Positions 1 to 9,190 are shown, numbered from the stretch's first letter. The stretch is DNA of 64,000 bases from Natrinema zhouii (GCF_013456555.2 NZ_CP059154.1:3715652-3779651), one strand, 5' to 3'. Translations and numbers: made by a program. The notes: generated by a model from the sequence alone, not told the origin.

Positions 1-833
1 CCGGAGTCTGCCTCCGGATCGATCAGTTGGGTTCCGGGGTAGTCGTCGGCGGGCGGCAGCGCGGAGTACGGAATCCCGGAGTGCATACCCTCCGTTTCTC
101 CGTCGCTATCGTCGGTCATGGGCTCGAGCGCACCCCGCTGGCCCCAGCGCTCTCGATCCAGTAGTTCGATGCCGTCGACGACCTCCTCGCGAAAGGCGTC
201 GTCGTAGGTAAACTCGAACGTCGCCGTCTTGGCCTCGCCGAAGCGTCCCTCGAACGTACCGGTTCGCCGCGTCGAAAGTGGCGGCAGTTCGACACTGACG
301 GCGTAGGTTCCATCGCTCGGCAGGAAGACGTTGTCACCGAAGTGGAGCCCCATCTCCTGCGAGAGCATGGGCCAGAGCTGTCGCGACCGGACCTGATCGC
401 CGTCCTTCGTGATCGTTACCCTCGGTTCGACATCGCCCGGAAGGACGATCCCGGTCTCCGGATCCCAGCAAACGACCATTAGATGGACGCCCCGATCGGC
501 GTCCGGTTCGACGAGCTGGCGATCGGTCCCGGTGACGAGCCAGAACGGATGCGGGTACGTGAGCAAAGGTGCCAGCGCGTAGTCGCCGGCCTCGAGGGGG
601 TCGAGGACTCGCATCGATTTCCGGTGGCCGGGGAGGTAGACCGCCTTCGGTGGGTCCTCGATCATCGGAATCGGCGCGGTTCCCGTGGCACCGTCGTCAC
701 CGTCGGCTTCGTTTGCGCGGTTGCCGCCGCTCTCGTTCTGATCGTCTGCCTCGTTTCCCGGAGCCGTACAACCCGCAACAGTGAGTGCCGCCGGGAGTAC
801 GGCCGTCCGCCGGAGGTACGTTCGTCGATTCAT
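1..833 (-). CDS. Lipoprotein with P19/Tp34-like iron-transport domain (partial, cut by left edge)
   Basis: The 277 visible codons begin at an ATG and run off the left edge. The N-terminus has a short Arg-rich stretch, a hydrophobic segment and the lipobox VAGC (Cys22), then an acidic linker, so this is a lipid-anchored surface protein, probably Tat-exported (MNRRTYLRR). The middle resembles periplasmic Fe2+-binding P19/Tp34 proteins: the stretch MGLHFGDNVFLPSDGTY followed by VELPPL corresponds to the family's HYGDNV...PGxY...PP pattern. Binding of iron or another divalent metal at the cell surface is inferred from that likeness. The haloarchaeal family name DUF7350 is a recollection and uncertain. 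An AT-rich CTAATT lies about 25 bases before the ATG. Confidence 0.72.
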   Translation of the reverse strand, partial: MNRRTYLRRTAVLPAALTVAGCTAPGNEADDQNESGGNRANEADGDDGATGTAPIPMIEDPPKAVYLPGHRKSMRVLDPLEAGDYALAPLLTYPHPFWLVTGTDRQLVEPDADRGVHLMVVCWDPETGIVLPGDVEPRVTITKDGDQVRSRQLWPMLSQEMGLHFGDNVFLPSDGTYAVSVELPPLSTRRTGTFEGRFGEAKTATFEFTYDDAFREEVVDGIELLDRERWGQRGALEPMTDDSDGETEGMHSGIPYSALPPADDYPGTQLIDPEADS

Positions 834-873
834 GCGATTCACTCGAGAGACCGACAATTAGGTGCTCGGGCAC

Positions 874-1767
874 TCAGTAGTGCCACGGGTAGTCGTCGAA
901 ATCGGGGTCACGACCCTCGACGAATGCGTCCCGTCCCTCCTCAGCCTCGTCGGTCATGTAGCCCAGCCGGGTCGCCTCGCCCGCGAAGACCTGCTGGCCG
1001 ACCATTCCGTCGTCGGTCATATTAAAGGCGTACTTGAGCATCCGCATCGCCGTCGGGCTCTTGGAATTGATGCGCTCGCCCCACTCGAGGGCGGTCGACT
1101 CTAACTCCTCGTGTGGCACCGCTTCGTTGACCATGCCCATCTCCGCGGCTTCCTCGGCGGAGTAGGTCTTCCCGAGGAAGAACACCTCGCGGGCCTTCTT
1201 CTGACCGATCTGCTTGGCGAGGTAGGCCGAGCCGAAGCCGGCGTCGTAGCTCGCCACATCGGGGTCGGTCTGGAGGAACTTCGCGTGCTCCTCGCTCGCG
1301 AGCGTGAGATCACAGACGACGTGCAGCGAGTGACCGCCGCCGACGGCCCAGCCGGGGACGACGCAGACGACGACCTTCGGAACGTGCCGGATGAGACGCT
1401 GGACCTCGAGGATGTGAAGTCTCCCCTGCTCCGATGCCCGTTCTTCGTCTCCTTCATACTGATAGCCGTCCTCGCCGCGAATCGTCTGGTCACCGCCGGA
1501 ACAGAAGGCCCAGCCGCCGTCCTTCGACGATGGACCGTTCCCGGTCAGCAAGATGCAGCCGACATCCGTCTGGCGCTTGGCGTGATCCAGCGCGTCGTAC
1601 AGTTCGTCGACGGTCCCCGGTCGAAAGGCGTTGCGGACGTCGGGTCGGTCGAACGCGATCCGAACCGTTCCGGAATCGACCGCCCGGTGGTACGTGATGT
1701 CCTCGAACTCGTCGTTCATGTCCGCGACCGGCTTCCACTGCTCCGGATCGAAGAGTTCCGAAACCAT
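874..1767 (-). CDS. menB: 1,4-dihydroxy-2-naphthoyl-CoA synthase
   Basis: MenB closes o-succinylbenzoyl-CoA to 1,4-dihydroxy-2-naphthoyl-CoA in menaquinone synthesis and belongs to the crotonase fold. Seen here: the CoA-binding segment VRIAFDRPDVRNAF, a loop with SGGDQ, the oxyanion stretch GWAVGGGHSLHVVCDLTLAS, and the MenB-type YDAGFGSAYLA followed by GQKKAREVFFLG. The C-terminus DDYPWHY is also family-like. I start at MVSELFDPEQW (297 aa), the usual haloarchaeal N-terminus; an in-frame ATG 69 bases upstream (1836) would add 23 uncharacteristic residues. The other menaquinone genes, menF and menD, lie 2.5 kb away on the same strand, separated by two unrelated plus-strand genes. Confidence 0.95.
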   Translation of the reverse strand: MVSELFDPEQWKPVADMNDEFEDITYHRAVDSGTVRIAFDRPDVRNAFRPGTVDELYDALDHAKRQTDVGCILLTGNGPSSKDGGWAFCSGGDQTIRGEDGYQYEGDEERASEQGRLHILEVQRLIRHVPKVVVCVVPGWAVGGGHSLHVVCDLTLASEEHAKFLQTDPDVASYDAGFGSAYLAKQIGQKKAREVFFLGKTYSAEEAAEMGMVNEAVPHEELESTALEWGERINSKSPTAMRMLKYAFNMTDDGMVGQQVFAGEATRLGYMTDEAEEGRDAFVEGRDPDFDDYPWHY

Positions 1768-1907
1768 TTGCTCGAGAGTCGTCGGCGATAGCTGAAATAG
1801 GTTCGCGTCACGAGTCGGCCCAACCCGTGCCGTCACCGACCGGCGGCATATCTCATGGCCCTGCGGAATGGGATTTCAATCTCGGCGGTCGAAAGTGAGA
1901 CGATGGC

Positions 1908-1916
1908 ATTTAAGTT
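1908..1916 (+). promoter_or_regulatory. TATA box of a leaderless gene
   Basis: An AT-rich ATTTAAGTT sits centred about 27 bases before the ATG at 1938. Haloarchaeal TATA boxes lie 25-28 bases before the transcription start, so the mRNA would begin at the start codon. This supports 1938 over the in-frame TTG at 1923. Confidence 0.55.
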
Positions 1917-1937
1917 AGCCATTTGACTTTACTGCGT

Positions 1938-2819
1938 ATGAATCGCACGCTCGCCGGTTCGGCCATACTTGGTTTTCTCGGCGGACTCGTGAACGTCGCA
2001 GTGACGCGTACATTGCTCACTCACGTGGACTCTCCATTCTTCGAACTGGGGAGAGACGCGGCCCCGAACGCGGTAATCATTAGGTCCATACGTGACACAC
2101 CCCAGCTCTGGATCGGCGTATTCGCACTCGGCTTCGTCCCATTGTTTATCACCGCCAGTACCAGATTACTCGCGCCTACTGGTGGATTCGCCGCGCTTCT
2201 TGGCGGTGTCGCGTACGTCGTATTGACGTCCCCGTTTCCCCAGGGAGAGACCAGTGCCTCGGGAATATTCGTCAACGGACCGTTCTACGCATCGAACTAC
2301 GCGAAGTCGTGGTACGCGTGGCTTTCCTTGTTGCTGGTTGCCGGCGTCGCCGAGTTCGCACTTCGACGCGGGTACGGGCTCCGCGATGGGCGACTTCGAC
2401 ATCTTCCGGATCTCTCTCTGTCTCGGTCACAGTTCTGGTCAGTCACCCTCGTCATGGGTGCCCTCGTCGGTCTCGGTGTCGGACTTTTGAACCCCTTGTA
2501 TTACTATCAGTCGGACCTGTCCACCGTTCTCGCCGTTCTCGTAACGGCCGGGGCCGCGACGTGGATTGCCCTCGCCGCACTGCTGTCGAGAGGACTCGTC
2601 ACACCGCTCGCCCTGGACGCGTACTGGGCGCAGGGGATCGTCGCCGCCACAGTGTTTCCGCCCCACCCTTCTCCGGAGTCTCATACGCACCCGGAACTAC
2701 TGTTCCTATTCCTGTCCGTTGCCGTATCGCTCCTCGGACTCCTCGAGTTGGCGATCCGATCTCGCTACCGCGGCTGGGATGGCGGTTCCTTCACCGGCCG
2801 AACCGATACGCCGGAGTGA
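1938..2819 (+). CDS. Multi-pass membrane protein of unknown function
   Basis: A 293-aa protein with about seven hydrophobic segments: residues ~5-25, 55-75, 82-98, 122-142, 168-190, 197-222 and 254-274. The C-terminal tail (GWDGGSFTGRTDTPE) is polar. No catalytic or binding motif was recognised and I cannot assign a family. It is a single gene between menB (opposite strand) and the J-domain gene. The start is chosen from the TATA box 27 bases upstream and from the immediate hydrophobic N-terminus. Confidence 0.7.
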   Translation: MNRTLAGSAILGFLGGLVNVAVTRTLLTHVDSPFFELGRDAAPNAVIIRSIRDTPQLWIGVFALGFVPLFITASTRLLAPTGGFAALLGGVAYVVLTSPFPQGETSASGIFVNGPFYASNYAKSWYAWLSLLLVAGVAEFALRRGYGLRDGRLRHLPDLSLSRSQFWSVTLVMGALVGLGVGLLNPLYYYQSDLSTVLAVLVTAGAATWIALAALLSRGLVTPLALDAYWAQGIVAATVFPPHPSPESHTHPELLFLFLSVAVSLLGLLELAIRSRYRGWDGGSFTGRTDTPE

Positions 2820-3061
2820 CTTGTGGGCCGCCGGCCGGAATGGACGTGGATCGAACGGTATCGACGCTGTCTCGGCCAGAGCCAGTAGATAGCGCATTTC
2901 CCATCCGCTCGAGACCGGATCAGCAGTGCCCCGATTTCATATAGCATAATAGGATTCATCCGTCTCAAATCGTCCGATCTGATGCGACGATCAAATCGTA
3001 AGATCGGCGTTCACATTCGGAGCGTTCCGAGTCGACGCCGACACTCATCTAGCCAAAGTGA

Positions 3062-3070
3062 TTTTTTATC
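3062..3070 (+). promoter_or_regulatory. TATA box for the J-domain gene
   Basis: A run of six T followed by ATCC is centred about 28 bases before the ATG at 3094, consistent with a leaderless transcript and with choosing 3094 as the start. Confidence 0.5.
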
Positions 3071-3093
3071 CGGCCGGTCAACTTGGTCACAAG

Positions 3094-4080
3094 ATGGGCG
3101 AGTCGTACTACGAGATACTCGAGGTTGACCCCGGTGCGACTCGAGACGAGATCGAGTCGGCCTACCGGGAGCGCGTTCTCGAGACGCATCCGGACCACTC
3201 CGACGACCCCGACGCAGCCGAGCGGTTCCAGCGCGTTACGGCCGCGAAGTCAGTCCTCACCGACGGGACGGAACGCGCACGCTACGATCGACTCGGTCAC
3301 GACGCCTACGTCGGGCTCGCCCGCGGCCCTGCCGGCGGGGCCAGCTCGAGCGGAGGGGGCGAGGAACCCGAACGAGCAGCGTCGAACGCCCGACGACCGA
3401 ACGCGGCGTCGTCGGGCCACGGCACGGAAACAGGGGGCTCCGCTACCGACAGCGAGCGGACGACTCAGGGTAGTGCCCGCTCGAGCGAGGGATGGACTCG
3501 AGACGGAGCCGGGACCGACCAGGACACTCGAGCGGGGAACCACCACGCTCGCCAGCGGGCCAGACGGCAGCGGCGACGGAAGCAGCGTCGGGCGACGGAC
3601 GAGTGGCCGTTCGACGGCGACCGGTCGTCCGGCAGCGGCCGTTCGGACTCGAGATCGGCGGCCGCGGCCACAACGGCCACAGGAGACGACGGCGAGGATG
3701 GCTTTCGCTACGCGGTCCACGACTGGGACGGCGAGGTCGACCTCGAGTGGGAGGGACCACCAATCGACCGGACGACGGCGGTTTCGGTGGCGTCGATCGC
3801 ACTCCTCTATCCGATACTCGTCATCGCGAGTCTCACACCGATGTTTTCGCTGCCGGTCAACGGAATCGTCGCCGCGTGCACGCTCTTGCTGGTCGGTTAC
3901 CTGCTCACGATGCCTCGACTCGCGATAGTGACGTTCGGCGTCTGGAGCGTCCTCTTTCCGGCCGGGATGGTCGGGTTTTCGCTGGTCGATCCGCTCTCCC
4001 TCTTTGGCTTGCTGGCGCTCGGATTCGCCTGGGTGCCGTTCGGCTACGCCGTTGCCCTCTGGTGGGTCCTCCGGCCATGA
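3094..4080 (+). CDS. Membrane-anchored J-domain (DnaJ-like) protein
   Basis: Of 328 aa, residues 4-65 form a J domain (YYEILEVDPGATRDEIESAYR, the HPD triad at 32-34, then RARYDRLGHDAY), which stimulates Hsp70/DnaK ATPase. There is no Gly/Phe-rich or zinc-finger region as in true DnaJ. Instead a long Ser/Gly/Arg-rich low-complexity linker (about residues 75-220) leads to three or four hydrophobic C-terminal segments (about 245-325). This looks like a co-chaperone tethered to the membrane; recruitment of DnaK to the membrane is inference. The reading frame stays open through the low-complexity part. It is transcribed convergently with menD, with a dispersed repeat in between. Confidence 0.85.
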   Translation: MGESYYEILEVDPGATRDEIESAYRERVLETHPDHSDDPDAAERFQRVTAAKSVLTDGTERARYDRLGHDAYVGLARGPAGGASSSGGGEEPERAASNARRPNAASSGHGTETGGSATDSERTTQGSARSSEGWTRDGAGTDQDTRAGNHHARQRARRQRRRKQRRATDEWPFDGDRSSGSGRSDSRSAAAATTATGDDGEDGFRYAVHDWDGEVDLEWEGPPIDRTTAVSVASIALLYPILVIASLTPMFSLPVNGIVAACTLLLVGYLLTMPRLAIVTFGVWSVLFPAGMVGFSLVDPLSLFGLLALGFAWVPFGYAVALWWVLRP

Positions 4081-4155
4081 AAGTCGAGGATATTTGCATA
4101 GACGCTGCTCGTGTGAAGAGAGACATTTGTTCGTGAGATTGAGATCAGAAGATGA

Positions 4156-4308
4156 GTGTCCTGCTCCCGTGGACACAGGGGATTTCCACACCCTCCCCAG
4201 CCGATTCGCTCACTCTTTTCAGTCGTTCGCTCATCCCTCGCACAATGTCATCGATCGTCCTCACTATCGTTCGGACGACCGATAGCGCGCGCCACCGCAT
4301 GCCGGTTC
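4156..4308 (+). repeat. Dispersed intergenic repeat, copy A
   Basis: A block of about 150 bases shared with copy B (13866-14020, opposite orientation) and copy C (55587-55735). Shared landmarks in order: CCACACCCTCCCCA, CCGATTCGCTCACT, CGTTCGCTCATCCCTCGCAC, then a hairpin (arms 4252-4260 and 4273-4281 with one mismatch), then GCGCGCGCCACCGCAT. It has no coding potential. This copy sits between the convergent ends of the J-domain gene and menD. Confidence 0.8.
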
Positions 4309-4338
4309 ATCAATCGAGGACGAGCCCCGAAATCCAAA

Positions 4339-6174
4339 TCAGTCCGAACTGTCGACAGCATCGTCCTCGAGCACGCTGGCAACTGCGTCCGTAACCCGCC
4401 CTGCGAGTGCGTCGCGCCGCCGGTGGTTCGCTTCGGAATCGAATTCAACGGCGAGAACCTGCGTTCCCGCGGTCTCGAGCGATCGACGATACGCAGCGGT
4501 AAAGTCAGCGGGAGTCACGCGCTCGAACTCGAGGCCGTACAGCTCGCCGAGCGCGTCGAACTCGAGGCTGTGGGGCGTTTTGAACTGCTGGGTGAACGGC
4601 GGGTCGAACTCCTCGATCGGGAGTTTGTGGAAGATACCGCCGCCGTCGTTGTCCAGCAACACGATCGTCGCGTCCACGTCACAGCGATCGACCGCGAGCA
4701 GCCCGTTCGAGTCGTGATAGAAGGCCAGATCGCCGGTGACGAGCACGAGCGGGTCGTCCGTCGCACTCCCGGCGCCGAGCGCCGTGCTCGTGATCCCGTC
4801 GATCCCGCTCGCGCCGCGGTTCGCGAGCACCGTCAGCTCCGCGTCTCGCGGTCGGCCGAACCGGTCGGCGTCCCGGATCGGCATGCTGTTCGAGACGAAC
4901 ACCGTCGCCGGATTCGGCGCGTTCGAAAAGACGGATGCGAGGATCGCGCCCTCGAACGGCTCCGACTCGAGTGCACTCGCCGTCAGCGCCTCGTTTCGAA
5001 TCTCCCAGTGGCGGCGCTCGGCGTCGTCGAAGGCTGCCAGCCACTCGGCTTCGATTTCGCTGTCGGTCGCATCCGCGCCGGCTTCGGCCTCGAGTCGCTC
5101 GCGCAGCCCATCGAAGACGGTGCCGGGTGCGGCCGCGAGCAGGTCCGTCGCGGTGAACGTCGCCTCGCGCCAGTCGCCCGCGGGGTCGATCAGGAACTGG
5201 CGAGCGTTGGCGTCGCGCAGGGCGTGGCGCAGCGGTTTCGAGGTCGGCGACGCGCCGAAGCGGACGACGACGTCCGGATCCGGGAGTTCGTCGACGTAGG
5301 CGTCGTAGCCGCCGTAGACCGGGCCGTCAGCGCTATCGTCCCCGATGTGGGGACCGAACCGCAGCCCCGAAAGCGGGTCGGCGAGGATCGGCGCGCCGAC
5401 GCGCTCGGCGACTGCGACGACGTCCGCGGGCTCGAGGCGGGTCAGATCGACCGGATCGGCCGGCCCGGCGACGATCAGGGGCCGGTCGGCGTCCGCGAGC
5501 GCCCGAACGAGCGGTCGGTACTGGTCGTCCGAGAGCGTCCGCTCGCCTGCCGTGGTTTCGACGAACGCGCCGTCCCGCCCACCTCCGGCGAGCGTCTCGG
5601 CGAACGACTCGGGAACGTCACCGGGCACGTCGATCGGCTCGAGGGGCTTGCGGAACGGACAGTTGAGGTGGACGGGACCCGGCGGGACGCCGGTCGTTTC
5701 GGTGAGCGCTCGCACTGCGGTCGTTCGGAGGCTGCGCACTTTTCGCTCGTCGGGTTCGGGTTCGGGCAGTTCCGCATCCCACCGCACTGCATCGCCGTAG
5801 AGCTTAACCTGATCGACGGTCTGATTCGCGCCGCTGTCGCGGAGTTCGGGCGGGCGATCGGCCGTGAGCACCAGTAGCGGGACGCGCGCCTGATCGGCCT
5901 CTATCACTGCAGGGTGGAAGTTCGCCGCGGCCGTCCCAGAGGTGCAGACCAGCGCAGTCGGCTCGCCGGTCCGCCGGGCGCGACCGAGCGCGAAGTAGGC
6001 CGCCGAGCGCTCGTCGAGATGCGAGTAGACGTCGATGTCGTCGTGCGCTGCGAAGGTCACTGTCAACGGCGTCGATCGGCTGCCGGGCGCGATGCAAACG
6101 GCCTCGAGGCCGCCCTTTGCGAGTTCGTCGGCGAGAACGCGACCCCAGAGGGTCGCGCGGTTAGGTGCAGTCAT
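4339..6174 (-). CDS. menD: 2-succinyl-5-enolpyruvyl-6-hydroxy-3-cyclohexene-1-carboxylate synthase
   Basis: MenD is a thiamine-diphosphate enzyme that joins isochorismate and 2-oxoglutarate (EC 2.2.1.9), the first committed step of menaquinone synthesis. The 611-aa length is slightly above the usual 550-580. Seen: N-terminal TLWGRVLADELAKGGL with CIAPGSRSTPLT, the GTAAANFHPAVIEA segment, the C-terminal ThDP motif around VTGDLAFYHDSNG and DNDGGGIFHKLP. The ATG start is 11 bases after the menF stop, so the two form an operon in pathway order (menF product feeds menD). Confidence 0.96.
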   Translation of the reverse strand: MTAPNRATLWGRVLADELAKGGLEAVCIAPGSRSTPLTVTFAAHDDIDVYSHLDERSAAYFALGRARRTGEPTALVCTSGTAAANFHPAVIEADQARVPLLVLTADRPPELRDSGANQTVDQVKLYGDAVRWDAELPEPEPDERKVRSLRTTAVRALTETTGVPPGPVHLNCPFRKPLEPIDVPGDVPESFAETLAGGGRDGAFVETTAGERTLSDDQYRPLVRALADADRPLIVAGPADPVDLTRLEPADVVAVAERVGAPILADPLSGLRFGPHIGDDSADGPVYGGYDAYVDELPDPDVVVRFGASPTSKPLRHALRDANARQFLIDPAGDWREATFTATDLLAAAPGTVFDGLRERLEAEAGADATDSEIEAEWLAAFDDAERRHWEIRNEALTASALESEPFEGAILASVFSNAPNPATVFVSNSMPIRDADRFGRPRDAELTVLANRGASGIDGITSTALGAGSATDDPLVLVTGDLAFYHDSNGLLAVDRCDVDATIVLLDNDGGGIFHKLPIEEFDPPFTQQFKTPHSLEFDALGELYGLEFERVTPADFTAAYRRSLETAGTQVLAVEFDSEANHRRRDALAGRVTDAVASVLEDDAVDSSD

Positions 6175-6185
6175 CGTGTTACGTG

Positions 6186-7538
6186 CTATCGCAATTCATC
6201 GAGGATCGGCCGGAACTTCAGCTGTACTTCCTCCCACTCTTCGTCGGGATCGCTGTCGGCGACGATCCCGTTGCCCGCGAACAGCGTCACCGCCCCGTCG
6301 CCCGCGACGCCGGAGCGAAGCGCGACCGCGAACTCACCGTCGCCAGCGGCGTCGAACCAACCGACCGGCGCGGCGTACCAGCCTCGATCGAACGGCTCCG
6401 TGTCGCGGATCGTCTCCCAGGCCGCGTCGGGCGGAACGCCGCCGACAGCGGGCGTCGGATGGAGCGCCTCGACGATCTCGAGGACGTGTCGATCGCCATC
6501 GAGAATCGCCTCGATCGGCGTCTGCAGGTGCTGGATGGTCGCTAATCGGCGAATCGTCTGCTCGCTAACAGTGAGGTCGCGTGCGAGCGGCGCGAGTTGC
6601 TCGCGGATCGCGTCCACGACGAGTTCGTGTTCGTGCTGGAACTTCGCGTCTGCTCGCATCCGGTCGACGTGTGCCTCGTCTTCGGCCGGCGTCTCCCCTC
6701 GAGGGACCGAGCCGGCCAGCGCCTCCGTTTCGACGCGGTCACCACGTTTCGAGACGAGCCGCTCCGGCGGAACACCGAAGAACGTGCCGCCGACGTCCTG
6801 TCCGACCAGAAACCGGTAACAGTTCGGGTACTGCCGTCCCAGCTGCTCGAGCGTCGCGGGGACGTCGATCGGCCCCTCGAGGTCGACCGAGAGGGCCTGC
6901 GCCAGGACGACCTTCGTGAGTCGTCCCGCGGCGATCCGCTCGAGGGCGGTTTCGACCTGCTCGGTCCACTCCGCCGGCGAGGTCGTGCGCCGCGTCCCGG
7001 CGACGCCAGGAGGGGAGTCGTTCGGGCGGCTCACCTCGTCACTCGACGACGCCGTCAGGCGGCCGTGCCAGTGCTCGAGACGGTCCTCAGCCTCGTCGAT
7101 TCGGCTTCCGACGGCCGTCACCCACGTCCCGTCGTCGGGACGGGTCACGAAGACTTGCGGGACGACGAACGCCGCCGCGTCGAAGCCGATCCAGGGCGGG
7201 CCCGGTTCGTGACCGTCGTGAAAGGAAAAGCCGCCGAACGCTCGTGGCCGTGCGTGTTCGGGGCCGTCGTGATCGAGGCCCTCGAAGGTCCGCTCCGCCT
7301 GTGTTCGAATCCGGTCGAATCTGTCGGTCCCGCCCGCGGTGAAGCGAGCGGCGGCACCGCGACCGACGAGTTCGTGACCATCGGGTGTGGTCCACTGTAC
7401 GCGCCATTCGGCGCTTCCGTCGAGAATCGCACTGACGGAGCCAGCTTCGAGTTTGCGACTCCGACTGACGAGTTCGACGGCGTCGTCCGTCGACTCGGTC
7501 TCGCCCGCCAGTCGACCCTCGCCCGACGATCGATCCAT
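6186..7538 (-). CDS. menF: Isochorismate synthase
   Basis: MenF converts chorismate to isochorismate for menaquinone. The 450-aa protein has the chorismate-binding domain in its C-terminal half: LERIAAGRLTKVVLAQAL, then FFGVPPERLVSKRGDRVETEALAGSVPRG, FQHEHELVVDAIREQL and the late segment LHPTPAVGGVP, all typical of the isochorismate/anthranilate/salicylate synthase superfamily. The neighbouring menD points to isochorismate synthase rather than an anthranilate or salicylate enzyme. It is the first gene of the menFD operon. Confidence 0.94.
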   Translation of the reverse strand: MDRSSGEGRLAGETESTDDAVELVSRSRKLEAGSVSAILDGSAEWRVQWTTPDGHELVGRGAAARFTAGGTDRFDRIRTQAERTFEGLDHDGPEHARPRAFGGFSFHDGHEPGPPWIGFDAAAFVVPQVFVTRPDDGTWVTAVGSRIDEAEDRLEHWHGRLTASSSDEVSRPNDSPPGVAGTRRTTSPAEWTEQVETALERIAAGRLTKVVLAQALSVDLEGPIDVPATLEQLGRQYPNCYRFLVGQDVGGTFFGVPPERLVSKRGDRVETEALAGSVPRGETPAEDEAHVDRMRADAKFQHEHELVVDAIREQLAPLARDLTVSEQTIRRLATIQHLQTPIEAILDGDRHVLEIVEALHPTPAVGGVPPDAAWETIRDTEPFDRGWYAAPVGWFDAAGDGEFAVALRSGVAGDGAVTLFAGNGIVADSDPDEEWEEVQLKFRPILDELR

Positions 7539-7601
7539 CTATCCCACGTCGGGACCGCCCCGCCTTCAGCCTAACTATTTGCCGACCGTTCCCGAAGTGG
7601 G

Positions 7602-8198
7602 CTAGCTGTACCGCTCTTCTTGCCACGGATCCGCGGTCTGCGAATAGCCCCGGCGCTCCCAGTACCCGCGCTGGGATTCCGTGAGGAACTCGACGCCGTC
7701 GACCCACTTCGCGCCCTTGTAGGCGTACTTATGCGGCGTGACCACGCGAACCGGGCCGCCGTGATCGTCGGGCAGTGGCTCGCCGTCGAACTCCCACGTG
7801 AACAGGACCTCCTCGCGCATGCAGTCCTCGAGCGGCAGATCGGTCGTGTAGTCGTCCAGCGCCGAGAACATGACGTGAACTGCGTCGTCGTGAACACCGG
7901 CCTGCTTGGCGATTTCGGGGAACGAGACGCCGGTGAATTCGCAGTCGAACTTGCTCCAACCGGTCACGCAGTGAAAGTCCTGCCGCTGCGTGACGGACGG
8001 CAACGAGCGGAACTCGTCCCACGAGAAGGACAGTTCCTCGTCGACCGCGCCGGTAACGGTAAACTCCCACGTCTCGGGGTCCCAGTCGGGCGTCCCGCTC
8101 TTCGAGAGGACGGGGAACGCGGACGTCTCCCGCTGTCCCGGTGGCAGCCGCTCGTCGCCGAACTCCTGATAGAGGTCCGTAACGTCCGTCGTTTCCAT
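7602..8198 (-). CDS. Molybdopterin-dependent oxidoreductase, sulfite-oxidase/YedY fold
   Basis: A 198-aa single-domain protein of the sulfite oxidase catalytic fold: EFRSLPSVTQRQDFHCVTGWSKFDCEFTGV carries the conserved Cys77 (HCVTGWS), the expected Mo ligand, followed by the GG-PVRVVTPHKYAYKGAKWVDGVEFL segment seen in this family. There is no signal peptide, heme domain or dimerisation domain, so it is a short cytoplasmic version. Substrate unknown. It is expressed alone, upstream of menF on the same strand with a 63-base gap. Confidence 0.85.
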   Translation of the reverse strand: METTDVTDLYQEFGDERLPPGQRETSAFPVLSKSGTPDWDPETWEFTVTGAVDEELSFSWDEFRSLPSVTQRQDFHCVTGWSKFDCEFTGVSFPEIAKQAGVHDDAVHVMFSALDDYTTDLPLEDCMREEVLFTWEFDGEPLPDDHGGPVRVVTPHKYAYKGAKWVDGVEFLTESQRGYWERRGYSQTADPWQEERYS

Positions 8199-8501
8199 GT
8201 TCGTGCGTACGCCGCGAGCGACGTATGTCTGACGCCATCACCTGAGAGTCGCGTTCGATTCGACCGCATGGCCGGTCTGTACTCGATCCGACGCTCCGAT
8301 ACCCCGGGCCGATCGAGCCAAATTGATAGCTGCACACGAGTCTCACAGTAGACGCGACCGGCCCGCTCGGGCAAGCCGATATTGCCACGACGGCGCCAGG
8401 ACAACAACTGATCGAAACGATACCGTCGCGGACACAACTCGGGGGTTCCCAGCGAAACCCTCGTCATCCCTTAGTACAGTCTCGCCGACGACTCGCATTG
8501 C

Positions 8502-8801
8502 ATGGCGAGCAGACAACAACTAACGGAACGGGAAATGACCGGACAGGAACCAGAAGAGATCGGCGAGCAAGCGATGGGGCCCGCGTTCGTCGCGTCGGCC
8601 GCAGCGGTCGGCCTCTCGCTGTACTACTTCTTCCTCCGCGGAGAGCGCCAGCTCGGTGCGTTTATCGGCCTCTGGCCGCCGACCATCCTCGCGTTCGCGA
8701 GTTACTTCAACCAGCGGAAGATGACCAAGCAACTCGAGACGCTGACCCAGCCCGGGACGAAGCTGAAGGACGCGTTCGATTCGATGATGGGCAACCGCTA
8801 G
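8502..8801 (+). CDS. Small membrane protein of unknown function
   Basis: A 99-aa protein with two hydrophobic segments (about residues 25-44 and 51-68) joined by a short charged loop (RGERQLGA), and a C-terminal tail rich in Lys and Thr. The ATG has an AT-rich TTAGTA about 28 bases upstream. No family motif was recognised. The 303 bases before it (8199-8501) hold only the two divergent promoters as far as I can see. Confidence 0.65.
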   Translation: MASRQQLTEREMTGQEPEEIGEQAMGPAFVASAAAVGLSLYYFFLRGERQLGAFIGLWPPTILAFASYFNQRKMTKQLETLTQPGTKLKDAFDSMMGNR

Positions 8802-8959
8802 GTCGACCCGCTACGCCGGTTCCGTACCCACGCGGCCTCGCGTATCGTCTTCGACTTTTCTTCGAACGCCCCCATCGTTTCGACGAGACGGATCGCTGGT
8901 TCCGAGTACTATGGACTCCCCGTCAAACCTAAATACCCCCTCGCCGAAAGCCGAATCAG

Positions 8960-9190
8960 ATGCCGAAAGTAGAGATCACCATACCGGAGCACCTCGAGAT
9001 GCAGATCGCCCAGATGGTCGAACGCGGCGAGTTCGTCAACCGCGAGGAAGCGATCGAGGATCTCCTGTCGACGGGTATCAAGGCATACAAGACCAGTGGC
9101 CCCTCCGACGACGAGGACGGGGCAGGAACCGGCGGTACCGGCTTCGAAGACGACGGCATGATGGGCCACGACGACGAGTACGTCTTCTGA
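8960..9190 (+). CDS. Ribbon-helix-helix-like small protein (DUF7120-type)
   Basis: A 76-aa protein. Residues 1-44 (KVEITIPEHLEMQIAQMVE followed by GEFVNREEAIEDLLSTGIKAY) have the beta-helix-helix pattern of CopG/Arc-type DNA-binding proteins. The tail is Asp/Gly-rich and ends in DDEYVF. The family name DUF7120 is from memory. CTAAATACC lies 26-30 bases before the ATG, pointing to a leaderless mRNA. It is convergent with the next gene, with one base between the stops. Confidence 0.78.
   Translation: MPKVEITIPEHLEMQIAQMVERGEFVNREEAIEDLLSTGIKAYKTSGPSDDEDGAGTGGTGFEDDGMMGHDDEYVF

Noticed and set aside
874..1836. Longer menB beginning at the upstream ATG (1836)
   Set aside because: The extra 23 residues lack family likeness; the haloarchaeal MenB N-terminus begins MVSELFDPE.
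4156..5877. A 573-codon open frame on the plus strand
   Set aside because: It is antisense to menD, Arg/Val-rich and unlike a haloarchaeal protein; long antisense frames are common in GC-rich genes with RNY codon bias.
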